This document shows positions 7,680 through 17,264 of a stretch of DNA of 64,000 nt, one piece after another. Within the stretch, counting starts at the first letter, position 1, and each line of letters starts with the position of its first letter. Under the pieces are notes generated by a model. The model saw only the letters and a program-made list of their open reading frames with translations. It made no database searches and had not been told where the DNA came from. A program made the translations under genes and the position numbers. Source of the stretch: Prevotella sp. P6B1 (GTDB lineage: Bacteria > Bacteroidota > Bacteroidia > Bacteroidales > Bacteroidaceae). The stretch is from contig NZ_JNKF01000011.1 of NCBI RefSeq assembly GCF_000702825.1, forward strand, positions 434,001 to 498,000. The letters are read 5' to 3'.

Positions 7680-7730
7680 AAGTGAGAAGCATACCTGATA
7701 ATCAGATGTTTGTGAGATTACTTCTCACTT
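7680..7730. repeat. Subterminal inverted repeat at left end of the element
   Basis: AAGTGAGAAG (7680-7689) and CTTCTCACTT (7721-7730) are perfect 10-bp arms 31 bases apart, a layout suited to a recombinase binding site. The related TTATGAGAAG/CTTCTCATAA pair at the other end has one arm inside the element (11050-11059) and one in the hsdR flank (11171-11180). Confidence 0.75.
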
Positions 7731-7749
7731 CTACTTCACATAATAATAG

Positions 7750-8784
7750 TCAGTGTCCGAGGCCTCTGAGCCAGTCTCGCAGGTCTTTGCTCTTCTCCCA
7801 TTCCCTATCAGAGTCACTGTTAGGAAGGAGGTCTGCATATGCTTTTTCCAGTGCCTCACGCTTGGCTCTAGAGTCAGCCCTTGCGTAGATATCAGTTGTC
7901 TGTATCGACACATGACCAAGAAGATCGCGTATATAAACGAGATTTACTCCAGCCTGCAAAAGATGCATTGCCCTGCTGTGCCGAAGCGAATGACAGCTTA
8001 TCCTCTCTGGTATCAAATCAGGGGATACTTTCCTTGCCAAATTCGCATAGGTAGCCAGGATATAAGAAATGCCTTCACGCGTCAGCTTCTCATGCCTGTT
8101 GTTGAAAAAGAGCGGCGAGGCTCCCTTGCCACTTTCATCAAGATGATACTCTTCCATATACCCACGCAGTATTTCAACCTGTTCCTTTGCCAGAAGAGGC
8201 ACAATGCGAGCCTTCCTTCCCTTGCCGTACAAGCGTATGGTATACGGCTCATGGCTTATGCGCACACTGTCTACCGTCAGGTCTGCCATTTCCTGTACGC
8301 GAGCTCCTGTTTCATACATCAGCGAGAGGATTGCAAGATGTCTTCTGCCGTTTCTTGTCGTAGTGTCTGGCTGTGCAAGCAGGAGTTTGACGCCTTCCGC
8401 AGACAGATAGTTGAGAGTAGTCCCTTCCGTCCTCATCGCCTTTATGGTGAGTATCTTCTGCCATTGTTCCATCATGTCTATGACAGCATAGTGCAGATAC
8501 CAGCAAAACGAGTGTATGGCTGCCAGTCTGTAGTTGCGGGTGGCAGGAGAGCATTTTCTTACTTCGAGAATCCACTTCAGATATCCGAGCACACTGCTGC
8601 GTGTGAGATGTTTCAGTCCAAGTCGATCTATGGATATCCCTTTGTCATTCTTCATGTAGTCGATGAATTGCAGGAAAGCATCCCTGTAGGATGCGATGGT
8701 GTTGTGACTTACGTTTCTCTCATGCGGCAGATATTCAGACAGGAAACGGCTCAGATGCTTTGCAAAGTCAGTCGTCGTAGTCAT
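7750..8784 (-). CDS. Tyrosine recombinase, third gene of the RIT trio
   Basis: A 344-residue integrase-family protein. An N-terminal SAM-like core-binding domain (about 5-110) is followed by the catalytic domain: Arg in TGARVQE, Lys in GKGRKAR, the HSLRHSRA box, and LGHVSIQTTDIYA with the nucleophile Tyr. The start at 8784 (MTTTTDF) overlaps the stop of the preceding recombinase by 17 bases, so translation is probably coupled. All catalytic residues are present, so the enzyme looks intact. In RIT elements the three recombinases are thought to act together in transposition; the division of labour is unknown. Confidence 0.9.
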   Translation of the reverse strand: MTTTTDFAKHLSRFLSEYLPHERNVSHNTIASYRDAFLQFIDYMKNDKGISIDRLGLKHLTRSSVLGYLKWILEVRKCSPATRNYRLAAIHSFCWYLHYAVIDMMEQWQKILTIKAMRTEGTTLNYLSAEGVKLLLAQPDTTTRNGRRHLAILSLMYETGARVQEMADLTVDSVRISHEPYTIRLYGKGRKARIVPLLAKEQVEILRGYMEEYHLDESGKGASPLFFNNRHEKLTREGISYILATYANLARKVSPDLIPERISCHSLRHSRAMHLLQAGVNLVYIRDLLGHVSIQTTDIYARADSRAKREALEKAYADLLPNSDSDREWEKSKDLRDWLRGLGH

Positions 8785-9772
8785 AGGCCGGACAGACTGT
8801 CGGATATACAAAAGCGTTTATCTCTGAGCACTGTTCCTCCAGTTCAGGGTACATGCAGCATGTCAGGCGCACATACTGTTCTGTGGCAGTCAGCGAGTGA
8901 TGCCCAAGAGCTGTCGAGAGTATCGGCAGGCACGTATAGAGATCCATGCCTGAGCGTCCCATCTGCACGAGGGAGTGTACAGCAAAGGTATGTCTCAGGT
9001 CGTGTACCCGTGGGCCATGATGATTACCGAAATGGGGTATCCCGCACATATCGAGTATTTTCCGGAAATTCTGATATACGACTCCCTGGTTCAAGCTCGT
9101 ACCATCGGACTTCACAAAAAGCAGTCCGTCATCAGATGATATGCCTTTGATTGGCATACGGTCACGGTAGCCCATATATTGTATGAGTACTGCTTCCAAT
9201 GATTCACTCACAGGCACGATACGTTCACTTCCGTTCTTAGTCTTACGCAGATGTATATAGTGTTCATCAAGATGTACGTCTCTGTTCTTTATGGAAAGAG
9301 CCTCGGATACCCGCATGCCAGTACCATAGAGCAAACGCAGGATGGCCGGTATGGATATCAGCGCAGTTCCCATGCGGATGTCATAGAGCCGGAGACTGTC
9401 TGTGGCAGTAAAGATGCCAGACATCTGTTCCTGGGTGAAGATATACGGTGTAAAGTCGGGCCTTGGCTGTTTGGGCAGTCGCGGTATGAAACACTCACAT
9501 CCGCAGCGGGACATTGTCCTGGTAAGCTGGGACCACACGGAGTATTTTGCATAGAGCGTCCTGTCGCTGTCTGCGATACGGGTAGCCCGCCATTTCCGGA
9601 TAAATGCCTCGGTGATGTGTGCATCGGAGAGTCCTTCATTATTGGCAAAGTCATCAATCTCCTTCAGTATCCACTTCGTCCTGTGCGCACTGATGCCTTG
9701 AGACGACTTGACCTCAAGCAAATGCTTCATATATGGTGCAAGCACGCTGCTATAGTTAAACTGCTCAGCCAT
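8768..9772 (-). CDS. Tyrosine recombinase, second gene of the RIT trio
   Basis: A 334-residue integrase-family protein. Catalytic features are Arg in GTGMRVSE, a Lys in the RKTKNGSERIVPV hairpin, HDLRHTFAVHSL, and LGHHSLTATEQYV with the Tyr. The start at 9772 (MAEQFNY) overlaps the stop of the upstream recombinase by 8 bases; the frame stays open further upstream, but that stretch lies inside the upstream gene and contains no family sequence. It is flanked by its two paralogues, which differ strongly from it in sequence, as is usual for a RIT trio. Confidence 0.9.
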   Translation of the reverse strand: MAEQFNYSSVLAPYMKHLLEVKSSQGISAHRTKWILKEIDDFANNEGLSDAHITEAFIRKWRATRIADSDRTLYAKYSVWSQLTRTMSRCGCECFIPRLPKQPRPDFTPYIFTQEQMSGIFTATDSLRLYDIRMGTALISIPAILRLLYGTGMRVSEALSIKNRDVHLDEHYIHLRKTKNGSERIVPVSESLEAVLIQYMGYRDRMPIKGISSDDGLLFVKSDGTSLNQGVVYQNFRKILDMCGIPHFGNHHGPRVHDLRHTFAVHSLVQMGRSGMDLYTCLPILSTALGHHSLTATEQYVRLTCCMYPELEEQCSEINAFVYPTVCPAYDYDD

Positions 9773-11000
9773 AGAACGCACCTCCTCTCTGCATATAAAA
9801 ACAGTCAGCAATCTCAGGAACAGGCAATGCACACTTCTGTAATGAGCGGATGTCTATTTTCAAGTATGCCAAAGTGGTCTGGGTGCTGCGGTGTCCAAGC
9901 GACTCGGATATGACAGGCATCATGGAGCCTCCATTGAGCATGGCACTGGCAAGGGAGTGGCGAAGTGAGTGGGGACCGTGATGTTTCCCGGATGTGTCCA
10001 CGCCAGATCTTAGAATTATCCCGTTGATGGCAGCACATACCATATTCTTCGTCGCAGTCACATAGGGAGCATTGCCCGATAGGAATACATTTTGAGAATC
10101 TGACTTGGGACGCCCATGACGCAGATAGTCGATAATAGCATTGCCCACGTCTGCAAGCAGAGGCAGTTCTATAACCTTCTTGGTTTTCTGCATGGTGAGT
10201 GTTATCATGTTTTTGTCCCAGTCTATATCAGAGAATTGCAGGTCGGCGATATCAGATGCCCTCAGGCCGAGACGTGAGGCCAGAAGCAGCATTGCATAGT
10301 TACGCTTCCCGTTAGCACTATTGCGTGAAACGCTCTGCTCGATTCTCATCACTTCATTGGCTGTGAAATAAGACGGAATACGCTCCGGCTTATGTGTCTT
10401 GTAGGTGTCAAACAGTTCCTCAAAGCGGTCGTCGACAATATGCTCTTCCCTCCAGAAACGGAAAAGGACACGCAGAGCCGACACTATATTGACCTTGTTC
10501 GTCGGATGCGAGGAGACAAAGGTCAGGATATCTTTCTCTGTAATGGCAGGCACATGCTTGACGTTACGCTCGTTCAGATGCATAAGGAACTCACTCAGAT
10601 ACAGACGATAGTCCTTGATGGTGACCATGCTGCGGCGCAGGTTTGTCAGATGGGTTATCAGTTTCTCCATCTCTGCCCCAACCTCCCCATCGAGGGCATG
10701 GAACACAGGTGTAAAGCAACGTTTGCGGATGTAGCCGAGCTTCAGCATATCGTCAAGCACCTGAATGCTCCTTATCTTCTCACGTTCCTGTGGACGTATT
10801 GTGCCATGAAAATGGCAGGTTGAAACGAATTCGGCTCCCACCGATGGTGAATAACTCTCAATGTCCTTTTGGGACATGTAGCGGATGATGCCATTACGCC
10901 AGAGTGACTTGTACACTGTAATTCTGTTCCTTGTGTAACACTGCCTCTGGAAGTACTTGATGCATCGCTCCGTCAGCTCTAAGATATTTACTTCTTCCAT
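9765..11000 (-). CDS. Tyrosine recombinase, first gene of the RIT trio
   Basis: A 411-residue recombinase, longest of the three because of an extended N-terminal region (1-120) before the core-binding domain. The catalytic domain shows LGLRASDI, the MQKTKKVIELPL beta-hairpin Lys, HSLRHSLASAML and LGHRSTQTTLAYL with the Tyr. It is the promoter-proximal gene of the element; the 126 bases between its start and the right inverted repeat contain no clear TAnnTTTG box. Intact active site and frame suggest a recent or still mobile element. Confidence 0.9.
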   Translation of the reverse strand: MEEVNILELTERCIKYFQRQCYTRNRITVYKSLWRNGIIRYMSQKDIESYSPSVGAEFVSTCHFHGTIRPQEREKIRSIQVLDDMLKLGYIRKRCFTPVFHALDGEVGAEMEKLITHLTNLRRSMVTIKDYRLYLSEFLMHLNERNVKHVPAITEKDILTFVSSHPTNKVNIVSALRVLFRFWREEHIVDDRFEELFDTYKTHKPERIPSYFTANEVMRIEQSVSRNSANGKRNYAMLLLASRLGLRASDIADLQFSDIDWDKNMITLTMQKTKKVIELPLLADVGNAIIDYLRHGRPKSDSQNVFLSGNAPYVTATKNMVCAAINGIILRSGVDTSGKHHGPHSLRHSLASAMLNGGSMMPVISESLGHRSTQTTLAYLKIDIRSLQKCALPVPEIADCFYMQRGGAFYG

Positions 11001-11126
11001 AACGAATAATAATAAAAGTTGGGGCTTATGCCTTACCTATAATATAATGTTATGAGAAGTAATTATGCTAAGTAATTCGAAAAATTATCAAGCAATCAGC
11101 AATTTAGCATCAACATGGGTATGACA

Positions 11127-11155
11127 ACTTTGCATAACGATAAACTTGTCATAAA
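11127..11155 (-). repeat. Right terminal inverted repeat of the RIT-like element
   Basis: Exact reverse complement of 7650-7678. Its outer part also forms ATGACAA (11121-11127) / TTGTCAT (11146-11152), a possible recombinase-binding pair. Confidence 0.95.
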
Positions 11156-11160
11156 TTTTA

Positions 11161-13140
11161 TTATGTGTAGCTTCTCATAAGTTCTTCAAACTGGCTAAGC
11201 AGATGTTTTCGCTGGGTTTCCTGATAATCGATCACCTCGCAATAGTCGGGCCCTAACTGCGGATACAGCACGGCAAACCGCTCGGATATCTTTACTGCAT
11301 GCTTGTGGTTATAGGCAAATATAATCGTCTTACCGATATTCTCGCCGCTATCCACCCGCAGGCCCTTCTCCATCAGTTCCTGCAGCACCTTGTCGATTGT
11401 GTCGGTATTATAAACGTAGCGGAATATCTCGTTGTTGTCGATATCTCGTTCGCCAGTACCCTCTTCCTCAAAGATGGTATCTAATTGTTTCTTCTCTTCT
11501 TCCGTACGGTCGTTGTATCTGATACCATGCTTCAGGATATCTGAATCGTAGCGGAGCGCCTCGAAATCTACCAGATGCTCATCTCTTACGGCCTCGCTAT
11601 ACTCATAATAATCGTTAGGCACACCATCCTCCAGCTCCAACAGGCGGTAGGTGCTGCGGTCGATTTCTTCACGTGGCGTGGCGGTAAGACCTACCAGCAA
11701 CGAGTCGAAATAGTCGAATATAGCACCATACTTACCAAATACCGAGCGGTGAGCCTCATCAATGATAATCAAATCGAAACGACCTACACTGAACGTCTTC
11801 TCTTCGATATCGATGAAGTTGATCATCGTCTGGTAGGTAGAGAACAATATACGTGCATCAATGTTACGGGCCTGTCGCGGGTCGCACAGATTACACTTGG
11901 TCTCATCAGGCAGATAGGTATTAAACTTACCAAAAGCCTGCTCTACCAATGCTGTACGGTCAGCCAAGAACAGCACATTCTTTACCCAGTTGTTTCGCAG
12001 CAGTACCTCTACCATTGCTATCGATACGCGCGTTTTACCTGTACCCGTAGCCATTACCAGCAGGGCGCGGCGATGCTTCAGGTTAAAATGTTCACAGACA
12101 CGTTTTACGGCTCTGGTCTGGTAGGGACGGTTCACAATCTCCTCCTTCGCCATCATGTCGATGATATCCTGACGGCCACGCTTCTGTATCAGTTTCTGAA
12201 GATCCTGTCGACTATGGAAACCGTAGATAGTGCGAGCTGGATAACCCAGTCCGTCGATGATATTGGTTTCGAATCCATTGGTATAGTAAACTACTGGTTT
12301 TACACCATATTTTGCCTCCAGGCACTTGGCATAGAGTTCGGCTTGGGCTTTGCCCACTATGGGATCTACCGTTGTTTTCTTAGCCTCTACTACAGCCAAA
12401 GGCATACCGTCTGTATCAAACAGCACATAGTCGGCATAACCTATGCCCGATGCGTTTGGCATACCGCGCACTTCTATCTCTACGCAAGCCTTTCCGCTCA
12501 CGATAGCGTTATCGGTTTCGGATATCTCCCACCCTGCCTCGCGTAGCATCTCGTCGATATACAACTTGCGTGTTTCGGCTTCGGATAGGTTCTCAGGATT
12601 ATGCGCTACCACCACCTGCGATGCAGGAGTAGTAACGGGTTTAACTGTTTTAGCAGCCTCTTCCTGCTGTTTGGCTATTTCTTCGCTGGTAGCACTAATC
12701 ACCATTACTGGTGTACCCTTATCAGGAATCAGCGCTTTGTCGAACTTAGGATAACGCTCAATGTAGCCTAATAGCATCAGCACGTCGCCTACAAAGTAGT
12801 AGATATCTATCACGGCGTACTCACTATCCTTTTTCGACACACCTCCAGCGTGAGCGGCACGATTACCCACGCTGCGCACAAAATGCAGTTTCTGCATCAA
12901 ATCGCGCGAGTTGATAAACTCTGTGAACTTCGTATCTTTTACCTTCTCAAAGAGCGTGGCACGGGGCGATACTTCCCAGTGCTGCACCCTGTAAATCAGG
13001 TCGACAGTCCACTCTAACGAACGTCTGCAAGCCATTGCCGATTTGTCTGGATCAGACTTGCAACAACTCTCCGCTCTGTCACACTGAGTATACAGCGTCG
13101 TAAACAGCGGCAGTTCTTTTAGGTAGTCGAAGTTCTTCAT
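11161..13140 (-). pseudogene. hsdR: Type I restriction subunit HsdR, 5' half, severed by RIT element
   Basis: A 659-residue fragment that stops at TAA a few bases before the inserted element. Domains in order: DUF4145-like N-terminus (about 10-130), HSDR_N nuclease (D237 in YADY, E252-A-K254), helicase Walker A ATGTGKT (364-370), DEAH (461-464), TATP (486-489), and part of the second RecA domain. Motifs V and VI are in the 3' half at 6245-7675. The fragment keeps the nuclease but only half the translocase, so DNA restriction is probably abolished. It starts 19 bases after the hsdS stop and is the last gene of the hsd operon. Confidence 0.9.
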
Positions 13141-13159
13141 ATCATTGCTGGGTTAGATC

Positions 13160-14317
13160 TTAATCAAAATAATAATCCATTCTACTATCAAGCAACTGCT
13201 GAGTTTCAGCGATGCTCTTTTTCACCAGTTCCTTCTGTGCCTCAATCGCCTGAATCTTTTCAGCAAATTGCTGCTGCAGGGCGAGAGGGGGAAGATTAAA
13301 ACTGTAAGAGAATAATGTTTCTCTATTCAATTTAGGCATACGAGCACGCCCTGAGTTTTTTATTGCATAGTCAAGGAATTGCTTTGAGGACAATAATTTT
13401 GTTATATACACATTGTTTGCTTTTGGCAGAACAGAAAGAGGGTACATATCTGCACTACAAATTCCATCGAATCTTGCGATAGCAACTTTATTTAAGTTTG
13501 GACGTATTTTCGAATATAATATCATCCCTGCTTTAAATGGATATTTATCGCTTATCAATCCTTCAGACTTTGCCTGTACACAATTAACGATTTCATTAGT
13601 TCCACCAACAATATTAGCAGGGCTTACATGTAATTGAGAACAGTATGGCTCGGTATTTGGATCAACCAAACCAGACACAACTTCAACAACATCACCCAAC
13701 TTAACTTTCTCATAACCATCTGAATCCCCAAACATATCATAGAAGATAGACTGAGCGAGTTTATCGAACTCCTTCAGTTGCTCTTGCTTTAAAGCAATCA
13801 TTTCGTTCAAGCAATCCAACTCCGCCACAATCCGCTGCTGGACTTCCGTAATAGGATTTGGAATCATAAAATTAGCCAACTGAGCAAAACGAAGATTATT
13901 AATATTTGCTCCTTTACCTATCTGTTCAAGGCCATCCCGATATTCCTTTGACAAGAAATAATAGAACAAGTATTTGGGATAAATGTTCAGAGGCTTTATC
14001 ATTCCCATAAAACCGCCAAAAGCATAGTCATAATCTTTATCTATGAAAGCTACTTTCCCCAAATGGGTTTTACTTCCATTCGACATACATATAAAGATTG
14101 AGTCCTTAGCAAGTTTCTTTGATTGGGGGATTTCAAAAGTTTCATTAAGCCATTTTATCTCATCAAAAACCAATTGATGAGAATCCAAGTCGATATTATT
14201 TGAACGAAGCACGCCTTTTGTAGAAGAATCAGACTCATCCTTTTTTGAATAAGTTAATCCTCTCTCAAAGGTAGCGACCTCTCCCAGCTTCTTATATTCC
14301 CACTTACTTTTATCCAT
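13160..14317 (-). CDS. hsdS: Type I restriction-modification specificity subunit HsdS
   Basis: A 385-residue protein with two target-recognition domains. TRD1 starts at WEYKKLGEVATFERG; TRD2 starts near residue 205 at YEKVKLGDVVEVVSG. Each is followed by a conserved helical spacer: ITEVQQRIVAELDCLNEM, and LALQQQFAEKIQAIEAQ near the C-terminus. HsdS gives the bipartite DNA target to the HsdM methylase and HsdR complex. It lies 15 bases after the DUF1016 gene and 19 before hsdR in one leftward operon. It appears intact, so with HsdM it could form an active methyltransferase although hsdR is broken. No second hsdS or inversion repeats were seen, so no shufflon. Confidence 0.92.
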   Translation of the reverse strand: MDKSKWEYKKLGEVATFERGLTYSKKDESDSSTKGVLRSNNIDLDSHQLVFDEIKWLNETFEIPQSKKLAKDSIFICMSNGSKTHLGKVAFIDKDYDYAFGGFMGMIKPLNIYPKYLFYYFLSKEYRDGLEQIGKGANINNLRFAQLANFMIPNPITEVQQRIVAELDCLNEMIALKQEQLKEFDKLAQSIFYDMFGDSDGYEKVKLGDVVEVVSGLVDPNTEPYCSQLHVSPANIVGGTNEIVNCVQAKSEGLISDKYPFKAGMILYSKIRPNLNKVAIARFDGICSADMYPLSVLPKANNVYITKLLSSKQFLDYAIKNSGRARMPKLNRETLFSYSFNLPPLALQQQFAEKIQAIEAQKELVKKSIAETQQLLDSRMDYYFD

Positions 14318-14332
14318 TACTCGTCCTCCTTG

Positions 14333-15505
14333 TTATTTTTCACTTATCAATTTCTTGAGAGCATCAATATCAGGCAGTGCTTTGCGAATCTTCTCTGGCA
14401 TATCATCTGCCGTTTTGTAAGTAGCTACACCCATTGGCTTCGAGTAGTCGCGAATCATAAACTCAACATACTCACGATTGGCAGACTTGCACAACACCAT
14501 GCCTATGCTGGGATTCTCATGCGGTTTGCGAATCTTTTCATCCAGAATCGTCAGATAACCCATCAACTGACCAAGATAACTGGTTTTAAATTCCCCAGTC
14601 TTCAACTCTATCACCACCATAGCATTCAGTTCGCGATTGAAGAACAACAAGTCGGGGAACTGCTCTACGCCATATACCTCCAACAGCTGTTGGTTACCCA
14701 TGAACGTAAAGTCGCGCCCTATAGTCATGATGAAATTCTTCACCTTATTCACGATTTCCTTCTCCACGACACGCTCATCCACATCAATACTGTCACGCAC
14801 ACCAATCTCCTCGACATTGATGTAATCAAGCATGTAAGAGTCCTTGAACATCATGACCGCCTTGCGCATCATCGCAGCATTAGAGATGGTTTTGGTGAAA
14901 TTGCTCGGCATTTGCTCACGATGACCATAGGCGTCGTTCTTCGCAAGTTTAATAACATCTTTTTCAGATAAATGCTCTTCTGCAGTACGATGTATATAAT
15001 AGTATCGTGCATTGATGTCTTTTGTTCCTTCTATTATTCTAACATGATGAGTAAAAGGCACTCTAAAGAAATCCTCAATAGGGAAATCTTTTGTCAATGG
15101 AACCTGCAAAGTGTTGTATATATCAATTTCAGCAAGTGCGCTTGCTGAAATTACAACAGCCTGATTATCTTTGTTTTGCAATTCAGCAAGTGCACTTGCT
15201 GAATTAGAATCAAGCATATCCCAATTCTCATAGAACTTACGCATATTTCTTAGAGCTGTTGACGAGTATCCTCTTAATCCTGGCAATTCTCTACGCAGTT
15301 GATTGCTGATGATGTCAAGGGCGCCTGTACCCCAAACGCCTTTTCGTGTATGCTGAGAAATATACTTTCCAATACCAAAATACACAGCCAATTGGATGCG
15401 GTTAACACCCTTGCAAGCCTCATACTGTCCTTGCAAAATGGCTTCTTTAATAACTGCAATGGCTCGTTGCAGTTTTTCGTCGTATGTTTGAATTTCCTTA
15501 TTCAT
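14333..15505 (-). CDS. DUF1016/YhcG-type PD-(D/E)XK nuclease family protein
   Basis: A 390-residue protein. The N-terminal DUF1016_N-type helical domain (about 10-190) contains LAVYFGIGKYIS and GYSSTALRNMRKFYENW; the C-terminal nuclease domain shows FPDLLFF (D285) and VVIELKTG (E300, K302) with a following GQLMGYL. The family is frequently embedded in type I RM operons, and its cellular role is not settled. Here it sits between hsdM and hsdS on the same strand. An odd feature is a repeated SASALAE at residues 102-108 and 120-126, each encoded by a near-perfect DNA palindrome (15125-15152, 15180-15205). Confidence 0.88.
   Translation of the reverse strand: MNKEIQTYDEKLQRAIAVIKEAILQGQYEACKGVNRIQLAVYFGIGKYISQHTRKGVWGTGALDIISNQLRRELPGLRGYSSTALRNMRKFYENWDMLDSNSASALAELQNKDNQAVVISASALAEIDIYNTLQVPLTKDFPIEDFFRVPFTHHVRIIEGTKDINARYYYIHRTAEEHLSEKDVIKLAKNDAYGHREQMPSNFTKTISNAAMMRKAVMMFKDSYMLDYINVEEIGVRDSIDVDERVVEKEIVNKVKNFIMTIGRDFTFMGNQQLLEVYGVEQFPDLLFFNRELNAMVVIELKTGEFKTSYLGQLMGYLTILDEKIRKPHENPSIGMVLCKSANREYVEFMIRDYSKPMGVATYKTADDMPEKIRKALPDIDALKKLISEK
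15125..15152. repeat. In-gene palindrome, copy A (12-bp arms)
   Basis: AATTTCAGCAAG and CTTGCTGAAATT surround TGCG. It encodes ISASALAEI in the DUF1016 protein and matches copy B at 15180-15205. Confidence 0.9.
15180..15205. repeat. In-gene palindrome, copy B (perfect 26 bp)
   Basis: AATTCAGCAAG, TGCA and CTTGCTGAATT form an uninterrupted palindrome encoding NSASALAEL, 27 bases after copy A. Confidence 0.9.
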
Positions 15506-15541
15506 TGCTCTTTCTAAATTGTGAACGCACTGCGTTCAGAA

Positions 15542-17071
15542 TTACAAATACTTCTCCTTAAACTCCTGCTGCTTGGCAGCGAACTGAGCCTCAAGAGCCT
15601 CAATGCGAGCAAAGACATCCTTGGGATTATCATAGACCACCTTTTCGCGCACCACCTCCTTATATTTATTGAAGGTCAGGTCGTAGTCGTTCTTGCGAAT
15701 CTCGTCTACTGGCACAAAGAAACTCTGATCTTTGCGGGTGCGAGAAGTCTCAGCCTCCAGGTTCTGCCAACGCTGCAACAGGTCTGGAATATCGTCGTCG
15801 CTACATGGTGTACGCTTGGCGTTCAGCGTAAAGCCATCGCCACGCATCTCGTAGAACCACACCTTATCCGTACCGCCTGCATCGGTCTTGGTGAATATCA
15901 GAATGGCTGTAGAAACGCCGCTATAAGGTTGGAATACGCCTGCAGGCATAGAGATTACAGCACGCAAGCACTGCTTGTCAACAATCTCTTTACGTATGGC
16001 CATGTGGGCATTGTCGTTACCAAACAGCACACCATCAGGAACCACTGAGAAGCAACGGCCTCCCAACTTCAGCGAGCGTACAAACAGCGCCAGGAACAAC
16101 AGCTCTGTAGCGTTGGTATTGGCGATAGAGAGCAGACTCTTGCTGATAGTACCTTTGAGCACCTTGCCCGAGAATGGCGGATTAGCCACACAAAGTGTAT
16201 AGCGGCTCTCATCGGTATTATCCTCCGACAGCGAGTCCTGATACTTGATATTGGGCGAAGGGATGCCATGCAGCAGCATGTTCATCGCACCGATACGCAG
16301 CATAGTCTGGTCGGTATCAAAACCGTTAAACATGGTAGAATAATAGCGCTTGCGTACATCTTCGTCCGACTGGATGACAGCTCGATTCTGGTCGTAAATC
16401 TGGCGGGCAGCCTCCATAATGAATCCTGCACTACCCATAGCAGGGTCGCAAATCACATCATCAATCTTGGGTTCAGCCATCGTGATAATCATACGGATGA
16501 TATGGCGAGGCGTACGGAACTGGCCGTTCTGGCCTTTCTCCGACATGCGCGCCAGCATATACTCGTAGACATCGCCCATAGTGTCAGCATCTTCCATATC
16601 CAGCAAGTCGATATCATCAACCACCGACTGCAGTACATCAGCCTTAGGAATGCTAAACACTGCGTCCTGCATATAGCGACTATAGGCCGAACCACTCTCC
16701 TTGCCTATGCCCTTGATAAACACAAACACATTGTTACGCACATGGTGCAGCATATTCTGAGCCGAGAAGCTCTTGAATACCGACCAACGCAGTTCCTCGT
16801 AAGGCACCTCCTGATTGGTTTCTGGATTAGTCCACTTCTGGCCCTTCTTAAACAAGGGGTCTTCGAGTTCGTAACCAAACTCGATAGCGTTACTCTCTTC
16901 ACGTCGCTGCTTATCATCCAGCAACTTAATAAAAAACAGATATGTAAGTTGTTCAAGGATAGTGACGGGCACGGTGATTCCACCTGCCCATAGCGTATCC
17001 CAAATTTTATCTATACGGCTTTTTACGTCGCCGGTTATAGTCGAAGAATTCTGGTTCTGGTTACTTGCCAT
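15542..17071 (-). CDS. hsdM: Type I restriction-modification methyltransferase HsdM
   Basis: A 509-residue N6-adenine methyltransferase. An HsdM_N bundle (about 12-150) precedes the catalytic domain with SAM-binding motif DPAMGSAGF (209-217) and catalytic NPPF (297-300), then a C-terminal helical tail that docks HsdS. It is the first gene of the leftward hsd operon (hsdM, DUF1016, hsdS, hsdR). All motifs are intact, so it can be expected to methylate adenines at the HsdS-specified site. Upstream lies a 614-base gene-poor stretch with unusual inverted repeats (17265-17430). Confidence 0.95.
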   Translation of the reverse strand: MASNQNQNSSTITGDVKSRIDKIWDTLWAGGITVPVTILEQLTYLFFIKLLDDKQRREESNAIEFGYELEDPLFKKGQKWTNPETNQEVPYEELRWSVFKSFSAQNMLHHVRNNVFVFIKGIGKESGSAYSRYMQDAVFSIPKADVLQSVVDDIDLLDMEDADTMGDVYEYMLARMSEKGQNGQFRTPRHIIRMIITMAEPKIDDVICDPAMGSAGFIMEAARQIYDQNRAVIQSDEDVRKRYYSTMFNGFDTDQTMLRIGAMNMLLHGIPSPNIKYQDSLSEDNTDESRYTLCVANPPFSGKVLKGTISKSLLSIANTNATELLFLALFVRSLKLGGRCFSVVPDGVLFGNDNAHMAIRKEIVDKQCLRAVISMPAGVFQPYSGVSTAILIFTKTDAGGTDKVWFYEMRGDGFTLNAKRTPCSDDDIPDLLQRWQNLEAETSRTRKDQSFFVPVDEIRKNDYDLTFNKYKEVVREKVVYDNPKDVFARIEALEAQFAAKQQEFKEKYL

Positions 17072-17264
17072 CTTATCTAATTATTAATTACCCTGCAAAG
17101 ATAATACAAATATCTGAAATACACAAACTCAACATTGTTTTTTATCAGCAATCATAGTATTTTTCGTAATTAGAATTTCTTTTTGTCAAATAAGAATTGA
17201 TTGCAAATATAACATAATTTCCTGATTCAGTCAAATTTTGTGGGGAGAAAATAATCACAAAAGC

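Larger units (their letters stand above)
7650..11155. mobile_element. Recombinase-In-Trio (RIT)-like element inserted in hsdR
   Basis: A 3.5-kb element bounded by perfect 29-bp inverted repeats (7650-7678 and 11127-11155) that carries only three overlapping tyrosine recombinase genes, all reading leftward. This gene content, order and overlap fit RIT elements. Subterminal inverted repeats are present: AAGTGAGAAG/CTTCTCACTT (7680-7730) near the left end, and ATGACAA/TTGTCAT (11121-11152) plus TTATGAGAAG (11050-11059) near the right end. The flanks show a possible 3-4 bp AAA(A) duplication. It separates hsdR between helicase motifs IV and V. Confidence 0.85.

Noticed and set aside
7753..9150. 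465-codon plus-strand frame
   Set aside because: Antisense to two intact tyrosine recombinases with full catalytic motifs.
13160..14317. Phase-variable hsdS shufflon
   Set aside because: Only one hsdS is present and no inverted repeats or partial hsdS copies were found nearby; the recombinases belong to the RIT-like element.
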